64,000 nucleotides of DNA from Amoebidium appalachense (lineage: Eukaryota; Ichthyosporea): the NCBI GenBank assembly GCA_963693365.1, contig CAVNZM010000012.1:3038001-3102000 (forward strand), given 5' to 3'. Numbering within the stretch: position 1 is the stretch's first letter; each line of letters begins with the position of its first letter. Made by a program: the position numbers and the translations under genes. This document shows positions 39,412-64,000 of this stretch, in pieces. Under the pieces are notes generated by a model, which searched no databases, had not been told where the DNA came from, and saw only the letters and a program-made list of their open reading frames with translations.

Positions 39412-39660
39412 CATATGCGTGTGTGTGTGTGCATGTGTGCGCATGAATGAATGTGAGTGCGCGTGTGTGAGTTTGCTTGCGTTTCTGCGTGCGTTGCTGT
39501 GTGCACACGCACACGTCGGTGTTTGGTGTGGGTGTGGGTGGGTGCGTGGGCGTGTGTGGGTGGGTGTGTGCGCATGTGTTCATATATGTGTGTGAGTGGG
39601 TGCGTTTGCGCTCGTGCGTACGTGCGCGCGTGCGTGAATATGCGTAAAACCAAGCGTTTT
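38761..39660 (+). repeat. (GT)n block
   Basis: Interrupted GT repeats with a near-pure run at about 39321-39409. Confidence 0.85.
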
Positions 39661-40260
39661 TAACTATGGGAAACCTTCCTCGCCTAACCACTAGAGTCGC
39701 AGACACTTGGTTCTCATCGACGACATAACAGATGAGAAGGCTAGCCGACGTGCAAGAAAACAACAAGCAGACAAGCCTGTAGTGTACACAGTGGACACCC
39801 ACCGTTGTCAAGTTGCTGTAAAATGCCGGCGGGGCTGGCTGGTAGTGTTTCACGGGTGCAACCTTGCCACACCCTCGTGTTTTACTCGACCCTGACTATT
39901 TTTCTAAAACAGCTAGGTTGAGAACAGCGGAGCATCTGAAAGTTGCCGATCCGTGAAAAAAAAGCGAATAGATCTAGCCGGTTACTACAGTGAATGATAT
40001 TAACCGCCAATTATTGGTTATTTAATGTGAAAGCCAGTAACACATTGCTGATTGGCCAATCTTTTATCATGTCTTTGCCGACCCAAAAAAGGCTATGCGA
40101 AGCTTTCAGCAACCCAATGTTCCGGATTTCAAATCAGGATCGGTGTTTTCCCATAATAGGCTAGATCCGTCTTCGATCGACCGATTTCCGCTGGAAAAAA
40201 GGATCGAAGGAATTCTGCAGCAAACGGCGCCCCCACCATATTGCACCCTTCTGAGAAAGC
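39661..40260. other. Unique-looking DNA upstream of the 40.26-kb ORF
   Basis: Includes CCGCCAATTATTGG (about 40007) and ATTGGCCAAT (about 40051), paired CCAAT boxes in opposite orientation. No gene is recognised. Confidence 0.35.
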
Positions 40261-40779
40261 ATGCTATCAGATCGATGGACTGAGGATGATCGTCGTAACG
40301 ACGAGGACAGCGGCTTTCAGAATGTTGAGTCCCTTCCGGTGTTAGGACCGCAAAAACACCAACTACTAGTAGCCTATATGGCGGATACGGTTAGAGAGTC
40401 TCGTTCATACATAGATTCGTTTATTCGTAATGTGGTGTGGTGTAAAAACGCAAAGATGATTATGGCTTGGCGGTGTAATCGGTTTCTGGTAACTCCTGCT
40501 CGTATGTGTAATATGTGTGGGGGGCGGTTTACTCGCGGCTGCATATCTATCAATAAATGCAACCTGTTAGCTAATGTATCAGAACCGGAGGTTATTGGCG
40601 GTTTTATTCTCTTTTCTTCCTCTCTTCCTCAATATATCCGTTTTAAGATGACTATCCTAGATCACCTTATTAATGCTGCACAGAATGATATTGTGATCCG
40701 GTGCCTTAACTTTCTTTCGGAGCTACCGATGCTAGCATCTGCTTACCCATGTAAGGGCCTGTTTGGCAACGCGGGTTAG
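40261..40779 (+). CDS. 172-codon ORF of unknown function, truncated by a transposable element
   Basis: Starts MLSDRWTEDDRRNDEDSGF. The middle contains a Cys cluster (RMCNMCGGRFTRGCISINKC) that could bind metal, followed by a hydrophobic segment (GGFILFSSSLPQYI). Composition is ordinary, unlike the repeat frames nearby. The last eight codons and the stop come from the left end of the inverted-repeat element at 40754. If the element and one TA are removed, the frame would continue 24 codons, again Cys-rich, to TGA at 41616-41618. No family is recognised. It may be one exon: TTTCAG at 40315-40320 could be an acceptor. Confidence 0.4.
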   Translation: MLSDRWTEDDRRNDEDSGFQNVESLPVLGPQKHQLLVAYMADTVRESRSYIDSFIRNVVWCKNAKMIMAWRCNRFLVTPARMCNMCGGRFTRGCISINKCNLLANVSEPEVIGGFILFSSSLPQYIRFKMTILDHLINAAQNDIVIRCLNFLSELPMLASAYPCKGLFGNAG

Positions 40780-40905
40780 TGTAATCTGGATTTCGGGGGA
40801 TATCTGGATATCAAAATCGAGATCCAGATTATGCTGCAGAATCCGGATCTCAGCCGAAACCTGGGTTAAGCCGGGTAGATAACCCATGGATGCCAAACAG
40901 CCCAC
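40754..40905. repeat. Left sub-hairpin of the element
   Basis: GTTTGGCAACGCGGGTTA at the left is mirrored by TAACCCATGGATGCCAAAC near 40880-40898, so this ~150-bp part looks like a short MITE itself. Confidence 0.6.
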
Positions 40906-41345
40906 GTACGATTTCGGGTTAGATTTGCTCTGCAGCTGTCACACTGTTCATCACCGGTCGGTGACTTGCAATTGCAGACCCGCTACACATATACACCATA
41001 GTGATAAGCAGTAATAAACCACGAAAGTGCTGAGTTGTATACGGTTTTATTATACGGCCGCAGAGGGTAGGAAAAGAATGAGAAGTGAGGTGCGTGTCTG
41101 TTTTTATAACGTTCCCCACGTGCAAGTCCGTGCGTTGGTGCAGGTGTCGCAGTTCAAGGCACAGCTGTCGCAGCCCACTCAGTATCCACATGCTGCCAGC
41201 AACGGAAGTTTGGTTTGGCGCCCTTTCAACAATCCTTTTTTGGCCACTTCAAACTATCGACGATTGGTGCAAAAGGACACCGTATATAGTTCCATAAAAT
41301 GAACATTCATTGGGTCGGACATTCAGGACCTGAAAGGATTTCGCG

Positions 41346-41371
41346 CTAATCCACCTCCCGAGGTGGATTAG
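41346..41371. repeat. Perfect 12-bp hairpin
   Basis: CTAATCCACCTC, a CC loop, then GAGGTGGATTAG, inside the element. Confidence 0.8.
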
Positions 41372-41436
41372 TGGAATCCAGATTACGGCCATGTCCGAGG
41401 GGTTTGAAACCCAGATTTACGTGACCGGATCTGGCC

Positions 41437-41542
41437 GTCTGTTTGGCAGCGGCTGGATTTTGAGATTTGGATTTAGCGCTAAACCCAAAATCGCCCGTAA
41501 TCCGGATTTAGGACCCTAAACCCGGGTTGCCAAACAGGCCCT
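41437..41542. repeat. Right sub-hairpin of the element
   Basis: CTGTTTGGCAGC at 41439 pairs with the right terminus (GGGTTGCCAAACAG), making a second ~100-bp hairpin. Confidence 0.6.
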
Positions 41543-41710
41543 TAGTAATAGGGGTGTCAGATACTACGATGGCGCTCATTGTTGCCTAGCATGTACATAT
41601 GTCACTGGCTGCATTTGATTGACTGTGCTGGAAAACGCAGTAGGCCGTCGAATGTGGCTGGGCCTCCGGCAGTGTCCACGCAATAAAAAGTGTGTAAACC
41701 CCCAGAATCT

Positions 41711-41756
41711 GATGACCGAGGATGATAGTCGTAACGACGAGAACAGCGGCTTTCAG
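41711..41756 (+). repeat. Duplicate of ORF start region
   Basis: About 46 bp matching 40274-40320 with a few changes (GATGAYNGTCGTAACGACGA ... CAGCGGCTTTCAG). The two copies are about 1.4 kb apart, on either side of the element. Confidence 0.7.
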
Positions 41757-41779
41757 TCAGAAGCAATAACCAATCATAA

Positions 41780-41995
41780 TGCATGAATTATTACCATAGA
41801 TGTTTCAACACACGAACACGAAATCCGGGCCGTAGGCGGTCACGGCACCGCCAGATCTGCCTCGCCAAGCGCCACACAAAGTATTCCTTCACCTTCCCCG
41901 AAGATTTCACTAAAACCCGGGCTATATCAAACATGTGCAATAAATACCGAGTCTTTCAACCGTTGCCTTCTATAGCATATATACTCGCAAAGCCG
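41780..41995 (+). repeat. Diverged duplication, copy A
   Basis: Shares order and spacing of blocks with 44480-44710: CCATAGATGTT, CACACAAAG, TTTACCTTCC-like, CGGGCTA, CGTGCAATAAAT-like, CTTTCAA. The AATAAA suggests a 3' end or retroposon tail. Confidence 0.5.
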
Positions 41996-42119
41996 CTTCC
42001 CCCCAAAACACACACCAGATCTAGAGAAACTCCACGTGCACATGTGTACCAAATGTACATCCATGCATATGCATCATCACGTGTTCATGATCGTGCCCAT
42101 GTGTACATGCACATGAACA

Positions 42120-42181
42120 AAAAATCACACCTCATACTCACAGCCACACGTGCACGCACATGTACACGCACGTCACACACA

Positions 42182-42275
<94 letters not shown>

Positions 42276-42310
42276 CTGACTGCATGTACACATGTGTACA
42301 CATATAGTTG
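42120..42310. repeat. (CA)n microsatellite
   Basis: Near-pure (CA)n at about 42183-42272, flanked by ACATGTGTACA-type palindromic segments. Confidence 0.9.
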
Positions 42311-42947
42311 AAACACCCGACCGTGTACACACACACGTGCACTCCTCCCGGCGTGGCTGGGGCAGCTAGGCTAACCCTGAGCAAAGTGTGTACTTATTAT
42401 AGTTAGATTGTGAAGGATGGTTTGGCTTAGCTGAACTCATAGATAGCACCTGAACTAGTGTGCTGTCGGTGCTGTGTGGTAGACGGTAGTTTCCCTAGAG
42501 GGTCTGCAAAGGGGAACAAAACGTGATAAAATAAAAACTTTATGATAAAAACGCAGATACGCACACGTGTATCACACACATATTATATGCAGACAGAGTG
42601 ATTCTAGTATCTCACAACACACACACAGTCTGACAGTTACCGTGAAGATATGACCATGAAAGTGTCACATGATATCATGGACACCAACAGCCACTAAAAG
42701 CCATCAGATTCCACACGTGCACGAAGCACATGCACACTGTGCACCATGATGATCCCGCCCATCCCCCCCCCCCCCCCCCTCCCCCTCTCTCCCCCTCCCC
42801 CCCTTCCCCTCCCACCCGGGCCAGTCATGCCCAAATTCCCACCAGCATCAGACATGAACGCATGTCAAACAAAGCCATGCTCGGTTCAACATGACACCGC
42901 ATACCTACTTAGAACCAATATTCACTTTTACTTCGATCTCTTAGCTG
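42311..42947. other. Unassigned DNA
   Basis: No supported gene. A C/T tract lies at 42764-42812. Confidence 0.3.
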
Positions 42948-43358
42948 TCACGTCAACTTTTTTTCCCGATTCTTCACCATGGCAGGTATATAAAGGCTTT
43001 CGTTTTTCTTTTTGTGGTGGGAAGGGGTCCCACTCAGGGGAACGTGGCACTGTGTGTGTGTAGTGCAGCCTTGTCTATTCCTACTGCTGTGAGAGTGTGG
43101 GGACATCTCCCTTCCGCGGAGTTTCTCGCTTGAGGAGTGGTTTCTTCGACATCTGGTGGCCCACTGCAACTTACGGTTGTAAACGTGGCCAAGTATGTCT
43201 TTACCACCAATCACATTCCAACTCAACTCTTTTAGTTTCAAGTTAAGCATTTTAAAGCATTGGAACTGAAGTTCAGATGTTAAGAGCAAAGTGGCCCTGA
43301 CCGAATTGCCACCAAAATGAGTACAAGGGCAGACTTTGTATTTGGCCTGCCCCGGCAA
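42948..43358 (-). other. 136-codon ORF, doubtful
   Basis: Ordinary composition, starts MPGQAKYKVCPCTHFGGNSV. No domain, no clear promoter or splice context. Could be chance or an old transposon fragment. A plus-strand TATATAAAG (42987-42995) lies within it. Confidence 0.2.
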
Positions 43359-44479
43359 GTAAAATTGAACAGTGCGAGTAGCCCGTGGGGTTCTGTATCA
43401 AGGTGTACGCGCACCCTTTTATACAAACCAGTCCATCATATCATGCGCTCCGTATCGGACCGCGTCTAATTCTTAACCCTGGAGGCTCAATTTTCAAGCC
43501 ATATGGTGACCCTACACTCGCAGTTACCCGCAAAAGAGACTCGAAAAAAAAGTCATGCCCTGAAAACAAGCAAAGAATTGTACGTCAATTTTTTTTAAAA
43601 CTCTGCATCCAGCTAAACAGAAAACGACTTATTTGGTGCTTTCCCTTGTGATCCGAATACACATTGCAGCCCTGTTCGACTTGAGATTCCCTTTGATCGG
43701 ATCGCGAGCCCATTTTTCTAATCGATGCTCATGATCAGTGCCTGGACAACGTTATTACAGCGCGGTCGAATACCACACGCGCGCGCCAGCTCTTTTTGGC
43801 CAATATCGCCAATATTACCCGTAGTATTTGGAAGCGGAGCCCCCCGGGCACCGTGTCTACGTAACGCGTTGCCAGTAGGGCCCGAACATGGTGCCGACAC
43901 TGCTGGCGGCTCCATTTGTCTACATTATAATTATGCATATATTAGTTTTCTATCTCCTGTAATTGTAAATTCATAAATGTAATTTTTTTTTTAGAATATT
44001 GCCAATGATGTAATCGTGTGTACCAGGGGGGGGATTACGAAAAAAAATCGTCGTGATTACGATTAACGAAAGACCCCGATACGAATAAGGTTAGGGTGCC
44101 GTCGTAACAGCTTTCGTATCAGATCTATAGCATTATAGGGCCCCTAATATCTAAATGTACCTAATTTTTTCAAAATTTCTGTTCAAGAACATAGTAGTAC
44201 AGCGGTTCTCATGAGCAATATCGAACCCCGACAATTGTCCAGGGCTTGTAAATTTGCGATACTTAATTTGTAAAAACGCGTATTTTGAGTTTTGTGACTG
44301 GAGGGGCGTTTTTAGCTGGGCTTGCAGATCCCCAAGAACCCCCCCGTTACGATTTAGGAAACTGTCCGTTACGATTGGCCAAAGGACAATACGGTTAAGC
44401 TGGCCAACCCCAGCCCAACCCTGGTGTGTAAGCGGGGCCCCCCCGCGGCCCCGCGTTACCCAATTGAATCTAGTAACTC
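43359..44479. other. Unassigned DNA
   Basis: Overlapping 65-88-codon frames on both strands at 43385-43976 lack recognisable domains. A G tract and A/T-rich DNA lie around 43980-44060. Confidence 0.3.
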
Positions 44480-44710
44480 ATAATTTATTACATACCATAG
44501 ATGTTCCAATACCGTGACGATAATGAAATTGTTCGTTTTCCACATCTTACATGTTCCACACGGTCTCGCTTTCTCGCAACATGCTCGGTCATCGTACCGA
44601 TTGACACACAAAGCAAGTATTTCTTTACCTTCCGCTAAAGCCTCGGGCTACCAAGCACGTGCAATAAATTTGGATTCTTTCAAAACGTGCCTTTTTTACC
44701 CCCTTAAGCC
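44480..44710 (+). repeat. Diverged duplication, copy B
   Basis: Partner of 41780-41995, with the same ordered blocks, including a CGTGCAATAAAT at about 44660. Confidence 0.5.
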
Positions 44711-45243
44711 GACCGCCCCTCCCATAACACGTACGTGACGTCAAGCATGCAGCACACCCAGTGGCACCCACACATACGGTGCACGGGCACAGCTGTGTTC
44801 GTACACGCACATGCACATGTAAAGAGAAACGCACACACACAATCACACTCAGTCACGTGCACACAGACGCACACGCGTGGTGCACACATGTAGTATACTT
44901 ATACACACTCATATTAAATGTCACACGTGCACACACACACGTCAGTAACACACTCACGTGTACAACATTAGATAAAAATGTACACTCACACGCACAACAA
45001 CTCACACACACACACTGCTCACCGTGGCACACACACACACAGTGCCATGTTGTAGTCATTCAGAAATCTATATACATGTCCAAAATTAGACGACAGAGTG
45101 AGCCTATTATCTAACGGCGCACACGCCGTACGCGTAACTTCAATCGGATATGAGAATATGGCATCAATATGCATGCACATGCACACGTACCGCCGCTGGC
45201 AGCCATCCACATGCACACGTGCACGAAACACACATGCACACTT

Positions 45244-45281
<38 letters not shown>

Positions 45282-45320
45282 ACACACACACACCCACACC
45301 CACCCCTTCCCCCCATGGCC
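44711..45320. repeat. CA-rich DNA and a long C tract
   Basis: Interrupted CA repeats and a C run at about 45246-45280, followed by CACACA. Confidence 0.75.
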
Positions 45321-45870
45321 ACACGTCAAACAAAACCCTTCGACACGACAGTGTCACCACACAGCACCAATTTCAATAAAAATCACGATTGGTTGGTCAA
45401 GTTTCTAGAAACCAAACCGTCCCGGGTCCACTTGAAAGGTGGCCGCACAAGACGAGGCCCCCCTTTTTTTAAAAACATACAGAGTTTTTGTATATGCAAA
45501 CGCCTTTTTATTTATCAGTCAGAAATATTGCTTTAACCAGTGGTTCATGTCAGGAACTACCGTCATAACTAGGTTGTAAAAATTAAACTTAAACGCCCTG
45601 CCATACAGTGCAACACATTGGTGTCTATCCCAACACAAAGCATTGTCTCATATGTGCAATCGTCAACAAACGGAGAAGTATATTCGATTACCACTCACAA
45701 ACGCGGGGCTAAAAAAAAGCCAATCAATAACATAAAAGGCCACTTTACGAAAAGATACAACTAGAAAGAATATATTGTGTCTGTACATACATACATCTGA
45801 ACAAAAATGATAGTAATACCTAAAATTGTGCATGGGTAACACTACCCCGGGAGAAATGCACGCAACCGGT
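45321..45870. other. Unassigned DNA
   Basis: AT-moderate sequence with no supported gene. Confidence 0.3.
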
Positions 45871-45877
45871 TAGTGCT

Positions 45878-45956
<79 letters not shown>

Positions 45957-46014
45957 ACGGCCATGCGTGTGGACATGTGTGTATGGGCGTGCAACATTTT
46001 TTTTTCTTTTTCTT

Positions 46015-46065
<51 letters not shown>

Positions 46066-46416
46066 GGGGGAGAGGAAGAGGAGTGTAGGATGTGAAATTG
46101 CGGGATGCCTTTGGAGCAACATCTGTGGCTCCCATCAGGTTTGTAAAGAAGTAAAATCCCATTCGAGCAAAACTCAATTTACGGCGGTGGTCCCAGGTGG
46201 GAGGGAGAGAGTAGAGGAGGAGGGAGACGGGGGGGGGGGGGGGGGGGGGGAGGGGGGGGGGAGGGAGCGAGAGGAGACGAGGGAAGGGAGAGGGGGGGGG
46301 GGGGGGGGGGAGGGAGAGAGAGAGAGAGCGAGAGAGAGAGAGGCAAAGGGAGGAAGGAGCAAAGGAGAAAGGGAAAATTGGAGAAGAGGAGGGGGGGGGG
46401 GGGGGGAGGGAAGGAG
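45871..46416. repeat. (GT)n, T/G composite and G-rich DNA 3' of the amidase gene
   Basis: (GT)n at 45882-45955, T tract joined to a G run at 46001-46064, then G/A-rich DNA. Confidence 0.85.
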
Positions 46417-56376
<9,960 letters not shown>

Positions 56377-56701
56377 TTTCACCTCGAACCAAGATCTCGG
56401 TGTTGTCACTCAAAGAAGGCGAATATTAACAGCTGAGTACCAAGGAACGAGGCAAGTAACTAATACTCTTTCGCTTGGCACTAGCACGCCCACCATCCCT
56501 ACTATTCATACAGGCCTGCTTCCACGTCTCCTCGCCGCCCACACAGACTCTTGTTTTCTTTGAAACTCGGGCCAACCCGCTCGATTGGTGTGCCTGACCG
56601 CGAAACTGAAACTGAAGGTGGCTCACGCAAATATACACACTGAGCCACTTTGATGTCGCAAACATGACGTCATTCCCCCCCTCCCCCTTTGATTGGACTT
56701 C

Positions 56702-56738
<37 letters not shown>

Positions 56739-57290
56739 CCTCCTAGGCCTGCCTCCAAGCCTCCCCGGCTCCCTCCCTCTCTTCCTTGCCTGTTTAGCGA
56801 TCTGGCCGGGGGCTAGCGTTCAACCTGACTCAGGCTCCGCGCGCCCTGGCATCCGGTGTTTGTATTTGCACGGTGTGCGTGATTGAATACATACGTGGCA
56901 GCCGTGCACATGTGTGCACAGTGACTGCGTGTGCATGGCCACGTGACCGAGCGTGTGTAACGTGTGGCACCCTGCAAGCACGGATTATTTTTGTTGTGAT
57001 CGTACATATGTACACATTTGTTTGTATAAAACTAAAAAAGTGCCGCAATCTCAAAAATCATTTAAATATACTGGACCAATTATTGCGCGCGATTGCACGA
57101 TTAGCCAAATATAGAAACTTGGGCCGGGCGGGAAGTTTCGGCGCGCAAAAAAAAAAAAAAGGTTGTATAAAACAAACAAAAAAAGGAATACTGAGTCGTT
57201 GATAATCTCGGGGATATAACGTTCAACAGCTGCACTGTGATGGCCGGCGGTGTCACAGTGAATGATCATATCGATTCCTGGGTGTATGTG
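56377..57290. other. Region upstream of the amidase gene
   Basis: Putative promoter region of the minus-strand amidase gene. A C run lies at 56704-56735. No clear TATA. Otherwise unassigned. Confidence 0.3.
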
Positions 57291-57327
57291 GTGGTGGTGG
57301 TGAAGGTTGGGTGTGTGTGTGTGTGTG

Positions 57328-57381
<54 letters not shown>

Positions 57382-57400
57382 GGGGGGGGGGGGGGGTGTT
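57291..57400 (+). repeat. GT repeat and G tract
   Basis: (GT)n at 57309-57378 followed by G18. Confidence 0.85.
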
Positions 57401-58041
57401 TAGTACGGCTGCTGCTCAGTTTACACTTTCCATTCGAAATCTCAGACTTTTATTAGCCATGATAGGAAGGCAGAGCCTCAGGCCTGTAGCCACTTACCGA
57501 CATAACAAATACTGCAACACAGCAATGGTATTGTGAAGCACCATAAAAATCTAAATACCTAATATGAAAAAGAAACAACTTGTGACCATACAATATACCG
57601 AACGTCCCATCGTACCCGGCATGCATAACTAACACCGGGCCGTACATACACGCAGGGCTAAGTCTAAACCAATCATCGAGCGTTCACGCCAACACAAACA
57701 TGGCCAAACAAACAGTTAAACACGAATGAAATTTGACACTTGCGAATCGAGCAGGTTGTATTTGAACATACACAACTTTGCCTATAAGCGGACATGGACG
57801 CAAGCCAAACTAAAAAGAAACCGACAATAGGTAAGATCCGACATATGATAACGAGCACCCAAGTTTCTACCTTCCCCTCTCAGCATATTATATCAACATT
57901 GATATCGCATTTGCGAACTTAAAGAAACTGTCTACCCTCACAATCGTAACATTTTCTCTCTATCCCAACCTTATTCAAATACACACCCACCAACCAGCCA
58001 TTTATCATATTAACTTACACTTAACCAATAGCCCAAAGCAA

Positions 58042-58083
<42 letters not shown>

Positions 58084-58428
58084 GCCACGTGTAACACCGC
58101 TGTTAACTTCACATACACACACCCCAAAAATACATGTAACCGTTAGAAGGTAGGGGTAGGCACAACACAGGGACACAAAACACCCCCGATATAGGCTGCC
58201 ATGTGCAACTAATAAACCCACACAGCAGAAAACGAGGCGTGCGAAAAACTAAAAAAAAGGGGGGGAAAAGAGAGAGATAGATAATATAGCACGGTGTGGA
58301 TAAAGGAGCGTGCACACGTGCATACATTTTACAACACCATGTCGTGCCCAGATGGATCATAACACCCAGCCACACCCACACATGGACCACATAGGGCCCT
58401 TATCCACAGGGCCCCATACAGTATAAGT
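57401..58428. other. Unassigned AT-moderate DNA 3' of the Rab gene
   Basis: No supported gene. An A tract of about 38 bases lies at 58044-58081. Probably contains the Rab 3' UTR; no clear AATAAA was seen close to the stop on the minus strand. Confidence 0.35.
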
Positions 58429-63524
<5,096 letters not shown>

Positions 63525-64000
63525 CTGCAGGCAAGTGTGTGTGTGTGTGTGTGTGTGAGTGTGTGTGACAATAATTGAGACAGAGCCGCAACTTCAGTCT
63601 CCGACAGCTCATTTCATAATGATACATGCAGGTCATTTAGGTAACAACCCCCCGCCCCCCCCCCCCCAAACCCCCCCACCCACCCACCCACCCACACCTA
63701 AATCCAATGTGTCCTATTTGGCACGCAGGCACTTCTTCTTCTTCTTCTTCTTTTTTTTTTTTTTTTTTTTTTGGGGGGGGGGGGAGGGGGGGGGGAAAGG
63801 GGGGCCTAGGCCCTAACAGCTGAGCCTAACAAGAGCCCAATAAATCCAAGAGAGAAAGATTGTTTAGGCCCTTCAATGACACACTACGAGTCAATAATGA
63901 CACACAACCCCCCCCCCCTCCCCCCCCTCCTCCTCCCCCCTCCCCCCCCCCCCTCATCCACCCACACACACATCCCGGGGCCTACCAGCCCGACAGACTG
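63525..64000. other. Right edge: Rab intron sequence
   Basis: Probably the intron before the first visible Rab exon. Contains (CTT)n-T19-G composite at 63729-63795 and C-rich DNA. No P-loop-coding segment was found on either strand. Confidence 0.5.

Larger units (their letters stand above)
40754..41542. mobile_element. 789-bp inverted-repeat element (MITE-like), TA target duplication
   Basis: The left end AGGGCCTGTTTGGCAAC and right end GTTGCCAAACAGGCCCT are perfect inverted repeats of 17 bp, extended by CGGGTT-type matches. TA flanks both ends (40752-40753, 41543-41544). There is no transposase. The ends resemble the GGGCCTGTTTGG termini of some PIF/Harbinger-type MITEs; the superfamily is uncertain because only a TA duplication is clear. 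The terminal regions are themselves hairpin-like. Confidence 0.8.

Noticed and set aside
63970-64000. Upstream Rab exon at the window edge
   Set aside because: The sequence before GTAGGC does not encode the expected P-loop or switch I residues in the required phase.

Overview
The window is nuclear DNA from a eukaryote with spliced genes and very large amounts of simple-sequence DNA. Evidence: canonical GT..AG introns, a Rab5-type small GTPase, a KCTD-type BTB protein, an LTR retrotransposon, and no bacterial gene organisation. The species cannot be named from sequence. The recognisable proteins would fit an animal, a unicellular relative of animals or another protist. Most of the 64 kb is (GT)n/(CA)n, (GA)n, homopolymer G/C/A/T tracts and minisatellites. 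Most long open frames come from those repeats and are not genes.

Layout. 0.3-7.1 kb: a complex local duplication that copies one intron/exon boundary at least four times, with A/G-rich DNA carrying a recurring CCCCGGGATAAAAA-like core. It ends at a plausible last exon of an unidentified gene (7108-7278). 7.3-11.8 kb: CA repeats, a 26/28-bp minisatellite, C-rich and TA repeats. 11.8-14.1 kb (minus): a two-exon gene with a coiled coil, a KCTD/T1-type BTB domain and a WD-like C-terminal half, carrying a one-base frame break in a G8 run. 14.1-15.1 kb: CCAAT-rich upstream DNA. 15.1-16.5 kb: poly(C)-rich. 16.6-27.7 kb: GT/GA repeats with weakly supported exons, including a phase-consistent minus-strand chain (24130-20866).

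28.1-36.5 kb: a very homogeneous 42-bp minisatellite (two 21-bp half-units) split by a complete, young, non-autonomous LTR retrotransposon (29762-33312: 480-bp LTRs, one mismatch by eye, 5-bp target duplication, tRNA-type primer site, polypurine tract). 36.5-39.6 kb: GTGGGT-type, GA- and GT-repeats. 40.2-41.6 kb: a 172-codon ORF cut by a 789-bp inverted-repeat element with a TA target duplication. 41.6-46.4 kb: intergenic-looking DNA with diverged duplications and repeats.

46.4-56.4 kb (minus): an amidase-signature hydrolase in 12 exons. All exons join in phase to a 453-aa protein with an intact Lys/Ser/Ser triad. 58.4-63.5 kb (minus, 5' end beyond the window): a Rab5-family GTPase, six exons from after switch I to a C-terminal Cys-Cys. 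No functional link between the three recognised genes is evident. They share an intron style: many sense-strand introns begin in (GT)n or end in (CA)n that runs directly into the splice acceptor.
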